Below are positions 55,203 through 63,995 of a stretch of 64,000 nt of DNA, piece by piece. The notes below the pieces were generated by a model that saw only the letters and a list, made by a program, of their open reading frames with translations, was not told the DNA's origin and searched no databases. Both the position numbers and the translations under genes were made by a program. Each line of letters starts with the position of its first letter. Positions within the stretch are counted from its first letter, which is position 1. This DNA is from Sessilibacter corallicola (GTDB lineage Bacteria > Pseudomonadota > Gammaproteobacteria > Pseudomonadales > Cellvibrionaceae), in assembly GCF_021290925.1 (NCBI RefSeq), contig NZ_JAJSLX010000002.1:399001-463000 (forward strand), in the 5' to 3' direction.

Positions 55203-56090
55203 ATGAATGATTCAGTATCGAAGTCCTACAATCACTTCGATTACGAGTATCTCGGCGCAGGCTTAGGCCTGCGTACGCCTCATATCTATAAAATTCTTGC
55301 TGAAAAACCAAAAATCGATTGGTTGGAAATTCATATTTGCAACTATATAAATGGTGGTTTAAACCAGCAATTACTCATGAAGGTTGCGGAAAATTATCCG
55401 TTGAGTTTTCACGGCGTGAGTTTGAATCTCGGTGGTACAGAACCGTTAAACTTGCCGTACCTAAAACGTTTAAAACAACTGACCGAAGAAATAAACCCTA
55501 GATTGGTGTCAGAGCATGCGTGTTTTACTGCGCATAATGGCGAAGTTTTTCACGATTTATTACCGGTCCCTTACACCGAAGAATCATTGAATCACTTTGC
55601 CAGTAGAATATCGCAAGTTCAGGAATTTATCGGCAGACCGATATTGATCGAAAATTTATCTCGTTATATTGAGTACCCTGAAAGCGTGTTCACTGAATCC
55701 GAATTTCTCTCTCAATTGTGCCGGCGTACCGGTTGCGGATTGTTGTTAGATCTGACCAATGCATACGTTAATCAGCGTAATTTAGGAATTAATCTTGATG
55801 ATTTTGTTGATCAACTCCCTGCCGAACATATTCACGAAATTCACTTAGCAGGCTATTCCCAAGATTCCGAATGGTTGGTTGATACACATTCGGCGCCGAT
55901 TCCCGATGAAATTTGGTCGGTTTTTCAAAAATACTGTGCCCGTTATGGCCCTCGATCTGTCCTTATTGAGCGTGACAACAATTTGCCGGAATTTGAAGAG
56001 CTGGATCGTGAGCGTATAATTGCCGAAGGAATTCTTAATCAATATAAAGTACAGCAGTTGGAAAATTCTTCTGAATTAGAACCTGTCTAA
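55203..56090 (+). CDS. bufB: MNIO family (DUF692) multinuclear iron oxidative enzyme
   Basis: About 295 residues from ATG 55203, with AGGA 6 bases upstream; a TTG at 55197 is in frame. TIM-barrel DUF692 protein opening with GAGLGLRTPHIYKIL and WLEIHICNYI. Candidate iron ligands: His in SFHGVSLNLGG, Glu/His in VSEHACFT, Glu in ILIENLSRYI, Asp/Asn in LLDLTNAYVN, His in HEIHLAGY and DTHSAPIP, Glu in LIERDNNLP. MNIOs use a multi-iron centre and O2 to rearrange Cys of precursor peptides. The precursor gene lies directly upstream and the DUF2063 partner directly downstream. Confidence 0.94.
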   Translation: MNDSVSKSYNHFDYEYLGAGLGLRTPHIYKILAEKPKIDWLEIHICNYINGGLNQQLLMKVAENYPLSFHGVSLNLGGTEPLNLPYLKRLKQLTEEINPRLVSEHACFTAHNGEVFHDLLPVPYTEESLNHFASRISQVQEFIGRPILIENLSRYIEYPESVFTESEFLSQLCRRTGCGLLLDLTNAYVNQRNLGINLDDFVDQLPAEHIHEIHLAGYSQDSEWLVDTHSAPIPDEIWSVFQKYCARYGPRSVLIERDNNLPEFEELDRERIIAEGILNQYKVQQLENSSELEPV

Positions 56091-56108
56091 AACGCTACTG
56101 GCTACGCT

Positions 56109-56777
56109 ATGAACTATGAACAGTCGTTATCTCGATTTGTCGATGCCGTGAAAGCAAATCCATCAGATGATGACAAAAATACCCAATTAAATGGGCGGCT
56201 TTCCCCTTATAGAGTCAATCGACGCGTTTCCGCGCTAATGGTATTGCGCAATAACTTTCCTACGGTGCAAGCGTTATTGGGTGAGCGCATATTTTCAGCC
56301 CTCAGCCAGGTGTATGCGAATGTTTTTCCTTCCAGTTGGTGGGACATTAATGTTTTTGGCGCGGAGTTTCCCGGTTTTCTAAAAGCACAGGTGAACAGCC
56401 CCAAAGGCCAAGAATTTAATTGGTTGAAAATAGCCGAAATTGCTGAATTAGAGTACGCAATTATTGACCGTTATTACTACCCAGGCCATGCAACGACAGA
56501 AGAACTTACGATTGATTTTCAACACTTTGATTTCGAGGCCCAGGGAATGATTTGCCGCCATCATCCCCAATTGGTGGTGTCGTATAATTTTCAAAAATCT
56601 AATCCCGAATTCAGCAAAGCGTTACCCAATGGTATAGCGAGTTGTAAAGACATCAATCGACTCATTGGTTCTGGTGCAATTACGTCAACTGAAAAACTGG
56701 TGTATTTGTCAGCCAATCTATTCCGAGAAAATTTTCAAGTTATGTCTGTGTTTTCTTGTACAACTGCTAATCTATGA
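56109..56777 (+). CDS. bufC: DUF2063 partner protein of MNIO
   Basis: A 222-residue protein. The N-terminal DUF2063 domain (residues ~5-95) is visible: QSLSRFVDAVKAN, GRLSPYRVNRRVSALMVLRNNFPTVQALLGERIF and WDINVFGAEFPGFLKAQ. The C-terminal half is the winged-helix-like recognition region seen in BufC/MbnC-type partners (IAEIAELEYAIIDRYYYPGHA). Such proteins present the precursor to the DUF692 enzyme. The gene starts 18 bases after bufB and its stop overlaps the sigma factor start (ATGA). Confidence 0.92.
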   Translation: MNYEQSLSRFVDAVKANPSDDDKNTQLNGRLSPYRVNRRVSALMVLRNNFPTVQALLGERIFSALSQVYANVFPSSWWDINVFGAEFPGFLKAQVNSPKGQEFNWLKIAEIAELEYAIIDRYYYPGHATTEELTIDFQHFDFEAQGMICRHHPQLVVSYNFQKSNPEFSKALPNGIASCKDINRLIGSGAITSTEKLVYLSANLFRENFQVMSVFSCTTANL

Positions 56778-57295
56778 ATAATACAGTCGACAACACTCCC
56801 GTTTTTAGTTCACAAGAACTGCAAGATTTTTATCAATATGCTGTGGTACTTTGCCAAAATACTGATGATGCCTACGATATTTTGCAAACGTCTTTAGAAA
56901 AGCTTTTAAACGAAAAACGTCGCGGTAAAAAAATTTCAAATCAAACGTCGTATTTAAGAACCATCATACGCAACCAATTTATCGATCAGTATCGGCACCA
57001 GCAAAAATGGCAAAGTGAGCTGTTTGAAGAACAGGCTTCCTACGACATTTCATCGGTTGACATTGAAGCCATCACCATAAATCAGGGTGTACTAAAAAAA
57101 ATATGGGAACAATTGTCGGCTGAAGATCGAGATATTCTCTACCACTGGGCCGTTTTAGGTTATAGCACCGATGAGGCGTGTGAATTGTTGGGGTTAGCTC
57201 GAGGCACTTTTTTATCCCGGTTGCATAGATTGCGAAAGTATTGTCAGAAATTTTCAGAAGATAATTCTGGGCTTGGCGTGCAGGAGGGTCGTTAG
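56774..57295 (+). CDS. ECF-type RNA polymerase sigma factor
   Basis: A 173-residue sigma-70 family protein with regions 2 and 4 only. Region 2: LQDFYQYAVVLCQNTDDAYDILQTSLEKLL and TSYLRTIIRNQFIDQYRHQQKW. Region 4: WEQLSAEDRDILYHWAVLGYSTDEACELLG followed by ARGTFLSRLHRLRKYC, the helix-turn-helix for the -35 element. It is coupled by a 4-base overlap to bufC and is followed by a membrane protein gene, the usual sigma/anti-sigma order. It probably activates this operon. Confidence 0.92.
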   Translation: MNNTVDNTPVFSSQELQDFYQYAVVLCQNTDDAYDILQTSLEKLLNEKRRGKKISNQTSYLRTIIRNQFIDQYRHQQKWQSELFEEQASYDISSVDIEAITINQGVLKKIWEQLSAEDRDILYHWAVLGYSTDEACELLGLARGTFLSRLHRLRKYCQKFSEDNSGLGVQEGR

Positions 57296-57296
57296 T

Positions 57297-57947
57297 ATGA
57301 GTCAAATTAATGATGCTGATAAAATTATTTCGCTGAAAGAAGCTGTGGTTAAATGCACTGAAAGTGAATCTCTGAACCCAGAGCAGCTTGAAAAATTGTC
57401 GATGATGCAACGAGACCTCACGCCCTCCAAAATGGCGGATAACACAATGGAAGAAAATATTTGGCGTCGCTGGCGCCCGAACTTTGTGGTTGTCACACTG
57501 CTTATTGTGGCTATGACTTGGTACACCTACTCAGGTAACAAAGTTGATTACGTTCAAACGGTTGCTCATGAAGTTATCGAAAACCATATGAACTTAAAAC
57601 CCTTGGAAACCGACGCTGACTCTATTTCACAAGCGCAAAACTTTTTTGTTCAATTGGATTTTGTACCTTCTCAATCAAGTCACCTGAATAATCAGTGGGA
57701 TTTAAACGACGATCAACTTATTGGAGGTCGTTATTGTTCTATCAAAGGCGACAGTGCTGCACAGCTTCGATATCAACAGGGTGAACAGCTGTATACGTTT
57801 TATCAGGTTGGTTACGATAAGCAATTGTTTGGCGAATTTCCCAATGTTGATAATGGGGAAACACCCAAAGAAGTGGTCATTAATGGCTTAAAAGCGACTT
57901 TATGGATTGAGAAAGGTTTGCTGATGGCATTAGTCACCAAAGCGTAA
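57297..57947 (+). CDS. Putative membrane anti-sigma factor
   Basis: About 216 residues from ATG 57297, which has GGAGGG 9 bases upstream; the frame also extends to 57273 inside the sigma gene. The N-terminal ~70 residues are cytoplasmic and acidic/helical (LKEAVVKCTESESLNPEQLEKLSMMQRDL). One membrane segment follows (NFVVVTLLIVAMTWYTYSG), then a periplasmic domain of ~130 residues (QNFFVQLDFVPSQ, IGGRYCSIKGDSAAQLRYQQ, NGLKATLWIEKGLLMALV). The topology and position fit an anti-sigma factor that senses an envelope signal, perhaps a metal. It is not the NrsF/DUF1109 multi-pass type known from other bufferin operons. Confidence 0.7.
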   Translation: MSQINDADKIISLKEAVVKCTESESLNPEQLEKLSMMQRDLTPSKMADNTMEENIWRRWRPNFVVVTLLIVAMTWYTYSGNKVDYVQTVAHEVIENHMNLKPLETDADSISQAQNFFVQLDFVPSQSSHLNNQWDLNDDQLIGGRYCSIKGDSAAQLRYQQGEQLYTFYQVGYDKQLFGEFPNVDNGETPKEVVINGLKATLWIEKGLLMALVTKA

Positions 57948-57957
57948 AACGCATTAT

Positions 57958-57986
57958 AAAAAAGCCGACTTGTTGTCGGCTTTTTT
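57958..57986 (+). terminator. Rho-independent terminator of the bufferin operon
   Basis: AAAAAAGCCGAC (57958-57969), loop TTGTT, GTCGGCTTTTTT (57975-57986). Confidence 0.93.
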
Positions 57987-58009
57987 GTGTCTAATTTATA
58001 AGGGAGGGG

Positions 58010-58059
58010 GATTTAGTATTATCCCGATTTTAGTACTGTCCCAATTTTAGTATTGTCCC
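58010..58059. repeat. Three tandem 16-17-bp repeats spanning the stop codon of the diheme gene
   Basis: Units end in CCC at 58025, 58042 and 58059: GATTTAGTATTATCCC, GATTTTAGTACTGTCCC, AATTTTAGTATTGTCCC. The rightmost unit encodes the last residues and stop of the leftward gene; the other two are copies lying outside it. Confidence 0.85.
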
Positions 58060-59468
58060 AGTGGTAGATTGGGAATAATTAAGCGTGGGTCTCGAATGAC
58101 AATTTGAAGACTTTTCAAGAATTCGATAACTTCCGCTTGCTCATATTCACTCAATGACTCGAAGGCGGTGCTTGACGCGTCCGCTTCACCACCGTGCAGT
58201 AAAATTGCGTCGGTTAACGTCGTAGCTCTACCGTCGTGCAACCAAGGACCGGTACTTGCAACTCCCCACAACTGGCTGGTTACGAAATGGCTGGTGCTAG
58301 CACGATCGACCTGTAACAAGGGTTCTGCTAATTCAGCTCCCATATCGTGACGTTTTAAATCCGAATAAATTTTAGCGGTAGCGCTGCCGTCGCGATTACG
58401 TCTTAAGCGAGGAACAAAGCTGTCTCGGGTTAGATCGAGTGTGGTCACAAAATCGGTTCCTGGTGCGGTTTGCTGAAAGACTGGATCGTCAATTTTCATT
58501 TCGGGGGTGTGGCAGCTTGCACAACCGATTTTATTAAATGTTTTTTCTCCGGCAAAAATCGCTCTACGTACTTCTCGATTCTTTTTCGGAATCACTTGTG
58601 TTGGAATTGGAAGTGCTGCTTGGAACAATGCAGTCGCGGTTACATCGCCAACGGTTAGCTCACGTTCAACACCGTCACCATCGCCATCCAAGCCGAAACG
58701 TTCTTCTGCTTCGATACCAAAGTGTTGCTCCATTGCACCGACGACAAAACTGCGTAAATTCGGTTCGGCACCGACAACGTTAAATGGTCGAATCACTAAA
58801 TCTGTGGAAACGCCTTCAACGCCAGAAGTATCTAATGTGCCGTCTGCTAATGCGGTAATTTCACCAAACGAAATCCCTTTGGCAACCAGTGGCAGCGTAA
58901 ATGAATCACCAAGATCGCTGGCAAATTCGATAGCTTCATTAGCAATAGCGGCAAGCTCAGCATTCATTTCTTCTGCGATACGTTGTTTTGCACCACCGCC
59001 AAATACACTCTGACTGTTTTTAACGTTTAAACCTTCAAAAGACGGAGAATCGATGTTATCTGGGCGATTAAATCCGGGAAAAATATTGGCTGCGTTATCA
59101 CTTGCGCCACCTACAAAAGGTTTACTGTGACACGCAGTACAAGCTACTGAATCCGTGCCGCTGATTCTATTAAATCCGGTGCTGACACCCACGCCATTGA
59201 CTCCTGGACGCTCAGGATCGCCGTGGCCGTCGAAGCGATTGAAATCTGTGGTGAATTTCAATTGTCCGTGTTTAACAATTTCGGCTGTTGATAGCTCGCC
59301 ACTTTCTATTTGTGATTGTTCGATGTGAGTATGATTAGGACCTTCCCCGATTGCCAATACACTTGTATTAAATGAAAGCAGTGCAACGGCAATAAGGTTG
59401 CGTTTAAAATTAGTTATCGTGCAGGGTTTTTTATTTGTTTTTATAGAGTAATAGTATTTGTCAAGCAT
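58047..59468 (-). CDS. Diheme c-type cytochrome oxidoreductase (DUF1111/thiol oxidoreductase-like)
   Basis: About 473 residues from ATG 59468, with AAGGAG well placed; the frame extends to 59525. A signal-like segment (NLIAVALLSFNTSVLA) lies ~25 residues in. Heme motifs CTACH (SVACTACHSKPFVGG) and CASCH (KIGCASCHTPEMKIDD) flank the DUF1111 core: RPFNVVGAEPNLRSFVVGAMEQHFGIEAEE, RDMGAELAEP-like block, and TGPWLHDGRATTLTDAILLHGGEA with SEYEQAEVIEFLKSL near the end. The family is related to di-heme peroxidases and is often linked to metal or iron handling. It is convergent with the bufferin operon. Confidence 0.88.
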   Translation of the reverse strand: MLDKYYYSIKTNKKPCTITNFKRNLIAVALLSFNTSVLAIGEGPNHTHIEQSQIESGELSTAEIVKHGQLKFTTDFNRFDGHGDPERPGVNGVGVSTGFNRISGTDSVACTACHSKPFVGGASDNAANIFPGFNRPDNIDSPSFEGLNVKNSQSVFGGGAKQRIAEEMNAELAAIANEAIEFASDLGDSFTLPLVAKGISFGEITALADGTLDTSGVEGVSTDLVIRPFNVVGAEPNLRSFVVGAMEQHFGIEAEERFGLDGDGDGVERELTVGDVTATALFQAALPIPTQVIPKKNREVRRAIFAGEKTFNKIGCASCHTPEMKIDDPVFQQTAPGTDFVTTLDLTRDSFVPRLRRNRDGSATAKIYSDLKRHDMGAELAEPLLQVDRASTSHFVTSQLWGVASTGPWLHDGRATTLTDAILLHGGEADASSTAFESLSEYEQAEVIEFLKSLQIVIRDPRLIIPNLPLGQY

Positions 59469-60522
59469 GGCTTTTCTCCTTATGGTTTTTGAGGCACAAC
59501 GGTACCGAGAGAATGGATTTCTCAATTCTCTAAACAGTATTAAGCAATAACTGGTTTTTTATTTTTAATAAAATAAAAGTGTGCTGTTATTTTTATAGTT
59601 TTTTGTATTAAATAAAATTCTACAACTTTGTATTTTTTATAATTAATGCAGTAAGGTCGATTTATCGACTTCTATCGAAAGGTAAGCCGATTAAAGATGT
59701 TGTGAATTTTTAAATCGTATAACTCTGGAGATTGAATTTCTACGGTTATTTTCTCAAATTAACGTAATCAGCGGTCCAATGTCCACGTTTTTTATAAAAT
59801 TTACTCAAATATCTTTGATTTTTTCGCGGGTTAATTGTTTTAGTAAAAAAATAGGTTCGTTGTTTTTCGTTTCTTATCTGTCAAGACGATAATTTTTTAG
59901 TGGTTCTATTTTTTTATAACTGATTGTTTTGATGTGTGATGAATGATTCGTTGGTAGGAGTTTCTATATGGATGATATTTATTTCCTACCTTACAAAGCA
60001 TGTATGAACACACTGCAAAAACTACCAGATATTTAGATTTGTTAATTTAGCTAAAAACGATTATTGGGTGGATAACAAAAGTCTGCGGATACGAGCGTAA
60101 TAATTTCTAAATTATTAAGAATTAAAGTAGTCTGATTTCCCTTTAAGTCTTCTGCCTATGGTAACAAGGCTCTTTTTACCAATTATTTTTAATACGCTTG
60201 TTTATGTTTATACTTTTCATAGTATTTGTTGTGCACAGGTAAATGTCATATTGCTTTTTGGTTGCTCTACGATTGTGCTTGCTTTTAATAGCAAAGCTTA
60301 AGAAATTGGATGAAGAAAGAAGGTTGTGGGAGATTTGAAGAGAGGGAGAGGGGTAAGATATAGAGCCTGATGTATCTGTTTATAACGGATGGCCGCATAA
60401 AATAGATGTTCGAAACAGGTGCCTGAAAAAATAGGTGCTCGAAAAATAGATATCTGGAAAATAGGTGCCCGAAATAGGCACCTAGAATTTACCGGTAAAG
60501 GTAGAAGAATACTTGATGGCGA
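59469..60522. other. 1-kb AT-rich intergenic region
   Basis: No credible gene. Contains a degenerate six-unit tandem repeat at 60402-60485 (separate entry). The diheme gene's promoter should be near 59470-59700, where the sequence is extremely AT-rich. Confidence 0.45.
60402..60485. repeat. Degenerate tandem repeat, about six 12-15-bp units
   Basis: Units such as ATAGATGTTCGAAAC, AGGTGCCTGAAAAA, ATAGGTGCTCGAAAA, ATAGATATCTGGAAA, ATAGGTGCCCGAA and ATAGGCACCTAG follow head to tail from 60402. The last unit includes an inverted GGTGC/GCACC element. It lies just past the 3' end of the DUF945 gene. Confidence 0.75.
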
Positions 60523-61944
60523 TTACAAAGCGCCTTGCAGAAGTGCCTCTAATGGAATTTCAACACCATTAATTGTGGCTTGGCCGTTTTGGAAAGACAT
60601 CACCGACTCGTACAAGTTATTATTTTCGATGAGAAAACCTTGTTGAATCAAGGTTGCTAACGTTGTATCTACACTTTGATCAATCAACTGGTCTAGCTCT
60701 GCATCGGTTAACGTTACTTCTTGGCCAGCGGCGCGTTGAAGTTCTAATTGTTGGTTGATGGTTTGCTCCATTTGAGATCTTGCTATTTGAGCGGCTAACG
60801 GTTGGTCCATGCTGATGTTAACGTTTACCAAGACTGCTTGTGTTAGAAGGAGAGGATTTTGTAAAACGGTTTCACCGGTAAGATTCGATTGCGGTGGAAT
60901 GGAGAAGTTAAATGAAGACGACATTTTTCCCTTCGGTAAGGTAACTGAGAGTTGATCTGCCGATATACCCATGCCTTTCGACAGTGCTTCGTCTAAAACC
61001 TCAGGCGTAAACAGTTGAGCCGGATCTTCGAAACTGTCTACGTTTTCCAGTGCACCTAAATAAGCTTCGTAAAAAGCCGTTGTGATATTGTCGTAGCCGA
61101 ACACAAACTTTAAGTCTTCAAAGTTTTCTTCCCCAGTCACTCCATTGGCAAGTGAAATGTCAAAATTCATGTCAAAACTTTTTTTATCATCAGCTATGAC
61201 CAACTCCGCAAGTACGGCAAGATCATTAAATTTGCCGTTGCCGTCGTTGGTTTCGATGACGATTTCATCGGTATTAAAAGACGCTGTAGAAGGGGCAAGG
61301 TTTTTAGCAATCGATTGGCCGTAGTCGGCGCTCATTTTTAGTGATGACTCGCTGACTTTGATGATTTCATCTTCTTTTCCAGAAAATGAAAACTGTCCGA
61401 TGATGGCTTCGTAATCAAGAACTTGGCTTGAGCTGTAAGTGCCGCTGCCGGTGTAGCCTGAGAAGCTCAACTCATTACCTTCTTCTGACACAGAAAATGC
61501 TGAGATTTTATCGTTTAAGGTCAAATTACCGGTGAGATCCATCGCGCCGGTTGATGTGTAAAACGCTTGGTTTTTGTCGAAATCAAGGATTCCTTCTAAA
61601 GTGCTTGATTGTTCTTCTTGTAAACCCAGTTCGTATGAAAACAAGCCCAGTGTTTGGGTATCAGAAAACAAGAACAGTCCGTGTTTGGCGTTGAACGTTA
61701 GTGGTATGTCGATAACTTGAGAGGATTCGGGATCAAAATAGGCCGTATCGAATGAGATTGTTAAAGTGGCGTTAGTGCTGAACCATCCTTTATTGTAGTT
61801 TTCCCAAGTTGCTGAATAACCCGGATTGGAAGATATCAGATCGGTCAGTGAATTAAGTTCTTTCTCTGCTTTCGAGCCCGTTATTGCTGGCGGGATCAAA
61901 ACAATGGCTAGAATGATTACCACAGGTAACAGTATTTTTTTCAT
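60523..61944 (-). CDS. YdgA family protein (DUF945)
   Basis: A 473-residue protein with an N-terminal signal anchor (ILLPVVIILAIVLIPPAITG). The YdgA/DUF945 layout follows: NYNKGWFSTNATLTISFDT near residues 50-70, long beta-rich repeats with many Ser/Asp/Asn, then LPKGKMSSSFNFSIPPQSN. The helical end has MDQPLAAQIARSQMEQTINQQLELQ and FQNGQATINGVEIPLEALLQG. Members are periplasm-facing proteins of unknown function, possibly in lipid transport. Monocistronic. Confidence 0.85.
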   Translation of the reverse strand: MKKILLPVVIILAIVLIPPAITGSKAEKELNSLTDLISSNPGYSATWENYNKGWFSTNATLTISFDTAYFDPESSQVIDIPLTFNAKHGLFLFSDTQTLGLFSYELGLQEEQSSTLEGILDFDKNQAFYTSTGAMDLTGNLTLNDKISAFSVSEEGNELSFSGYTGSGTYSSSQVLDYEAIIGQFSFSGKEDEIIKVSESSLKMSADYGQSIAKNLAPSTASFNTDEIVIETNDGNGKFNDLAVLAELVIADDKKSFDMNFDISLANGVTGEENFEDLKFVFGYDNITTAFYEAYLGALENVDSFEDPAQLFTPEVLDEALSKGMGISADQLSVTLPKGKMSSSFNFSIPPQSNLTGETVLQNPLLLTQAVLVNVNISMDQPLAAQIARSQMEQTINQQLELQRAAGQEVTLTDAELDQLIDQSVDTTLATLIQQGFLIENNNLYESVMSFQNGQATINGVEIPLEALLQGAL

Positions 61945-62970
61945 GAAATTCCCTAAGTTGCTGAAGTTTTAAATTACGTCCGTTGACGTTAACCGTGTTG
62001 ATTTACTATCTATCGTAGTGTTGTTTTTCTGATGCAAATCCCCTTTGCAATTATTGGTATAAAGTGTTACGCCGAATAAAGCAATGTTCGATAAATGATA
62101 TTGACGACAAGTAAACGAAATAGCGCTTTTCTTGACATTCATTTACCGTATTTACGTCCTCGTTTCCCTGCTATTCAATAAACTTTTCTCTGATTCGGTC
62201 GGTGTTTCATTAATAACTGGATGGCTTTTTATATCGAAATTATGTCATAGCAAAATAACGGTATTGGGAATCTACTCTGTACCCTTATTTATCCCTAAAG
62301 ATTATCGACTTAAAAATTAAGGTGTATCCGTTTGCATTTCTCCCACGAATGATTGTTTGATTTCTTTTGTTGGACGGCGAATGTGGCTGATAAAAGGGAA
62401 ATTTCTTAAAGCTCTCTAATCGAGTTATTTGCGCATCATCAAAAAGTTTATGGCTGGGTTCTAACGGTGAATTACAGTCAATGACGTAGATGTGTGAAAT
62501 GCTGGGCAAGGTAAGAAAGGTAAGTGAGGTAAGTGAGGTAAAAAAGGTAAGAGAGATCTCAAGGGATATTCGGGAAAGTTTTGAGCACAGCAACAAGATC
62601 TCAGTTGTCATGGTGTTGTGTATTGTGGATTTTTGTCACTGTATATTGAATTATTTTTGTGCAATAAACTTATCGCGCCAATAAGGCTTGAGATACGGTA
62701 TTGCTGGCTTGATCTATATAGGCAAAAGGGGATTCGACACCACGATACTCATTGCCAAAATTATTCTACCAAGAATACGCTACCTTCCACAGAATTACTG
62801 GTCGGTCAGTTCTGTGCTGGCGAGTTGTAGATAACGGATGAAAAAGTGCGCGCTGATTTCTGGGAATAATTTACAGGTCTTTGAAATATCAATCATTCAA
62901 AGTTGAGTTCCTTTGAGATAAAAGGGTAAGCTTCGGGAGGTTTCCTGTAAGAAAATGGAGTGCAGCTAGA
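61945..62970. other. Intergenic region with a 9-bp minisatellite
   Basis: About 1 kb. Short ORFs on both strands here lack ribosome sites and protein-like composition, and are shaped by the repeat at 62510-62554. No gene is called. Confidence 0.45.
62510..62554. repeat. Five tandem 9-bp units GGTAAGNNA
   Basis: GGTAAGAAA, GGTAAGTGA, GGTAAGTGA, GGTAAAAAA and GGTAAGAGA lie head to tail from 62510. The period is exactly 9 and therefore in frame for any reading. Confidence 0.88.
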
Positions 62971-63642
62971 ATGATTGACCATTATTGCGAGCGAATTGAC
63001 GCAGGCATATTGGCTGAACCTATTAATGCGTTCACCAATATCTCATTTCTCATCGCTTTTTTCTGTCTGCTGCCGTTGTCGAAAGCCCGTTTTCAATACC
63101 TCGCGGCAGGTGAGCGGATCATTCTGATTGCGCTGTTAGGTCTGTTGCTTGCTATTGGCTTTGGCAGCACCGCATTCCATACCTTGGCGAATCGTTGGTC
63201 GCTGATGGCCGATGTTATTCCAATTACGCTGTTCCAGCTGGTTTTTCTGGGGGGCTATCTTCGCTATGTGGCTCGGGTTTCGTTGGTGTTTGTCGCCATT
63301 GCCCTTATTGGCTTCTTATTGGCGGGAGCGATGTTGGGTAGGCTGTCGCTGGGGATCAATGGTTCAGAGTCTTACCTCGCGCCTTTACTCTTTATTACCG
63401 CGATGGGTATCTACCATAAGGTAACCGCGCAAAACGGCAGCTGGATGCTGTTGTTAACAACCGGCGTGTTTGTGTGTTCATTAGGGTTTCGTACTATTGA
63501 TAACGCGATCTGTTCAGTTTGGCCGATTGGAACGCATTTCTTATGGCATTTGATTAACGGCGTCGTGTTATTTTTGTGTACGCGGGTATTTTTGATGAGT
63601 GCCGGTGAGAAAGATTACAGTTTTGAGGCAAAACTGGCCTGA
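62971..63642 (+). CDS. Ceramidase-family (CREST) integral membrane protein
   Basis: A 223-residue protein with about seven membrane helices. It matches the alkaline ceramidase/CREST family: the N-terminal DHYCERIDAGILAEPINAFTNISFLIAFF, the Ser/His metal motif GFGSTAFHTLANRWSLMADVIPI, and the C-terminal GTHFLWHLINGVVLFL. The Ser, Asp and His residues in these blocks form the zinc hydrolase site. Bacterial members may hydrolyse amide-linked lipids; the substrate is unknown because sphingolipids are rare in gammaproteobacteria. It lies just upstream of the tRNA gene as a separate unit. Confidence 0.88.
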   Translation: MIDHYCERIDAGILAEPINAFTNISFLIAFFCLLPLSKARFQYLAAGERIILIALLGLLLAIGFGSTAFHTLANRWSLMADVIPITLFQLVFLGGYLRYVARVSLVFVAIALIGFLLAGAMLGRLSLGINGSESYLAPLLFITAMGIYHKVTAQNGSWMLLLTTGVFVCSLGFRTIDNAICSVWPIGTHFLWHLINGVVLFLCTRVFLMSAGEKDYSFEAKLA

Positions 63643-63696
63643 TTGTTTGTCTATTACACAGAAATGTAGAAATAAACGTTTTTTTATTACAATCTG

Positions 63697-63725
63697 TTGA
63701 CCACCCCAACTCGCATCCCTATAAT
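63697..63725 (+). promoter_or_regulatory. Sigma-70 promoter of tRNA-fMet
   Basis: TTGACC (63697-63702) and TATAAT (63720-63725) are separated by 17 bases. A GC-rich discriminator (GCGCAGCC) follows, as in stringently controlled stable RNA promoters. Initiation would be around 63732. Confidence 0.85.
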
Positions 63726-63777
63726 GCGCAGCCTCAATTGATGAGGCGGAACAAGCGCTTAATCAATTCGACGTTGA

Positions 63778-63854
<77 letters not shown>

Positions 63855-63995
63855 ATCATTTTTCTAGTGTTAAGCTAGATGTGCAAAATTTTATATTTAA
63901 AGGTCTGGTTGTAATTTCATACGTATAATTCATGGCTTCAATATATGGATGAGCGTAGAAGTACTAAAGTTAACACAGACTCTTTATGACGTTGA

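Noticed and set aside
60419-60646. 75-residue plus-strand ORF with IGARKIDIWKIGAR-type repeats
   Set aside because: The repeat reflects the 15-bp DNA repeat and the rest is antisense to the DUF945 gene.
62285-62684. Opposed short ORFs over the 9-bp repeat
   Set aside because: Their regular LTS/KVSE repeats come from the DNA repeat; no ribosome site or family signal on either strand.
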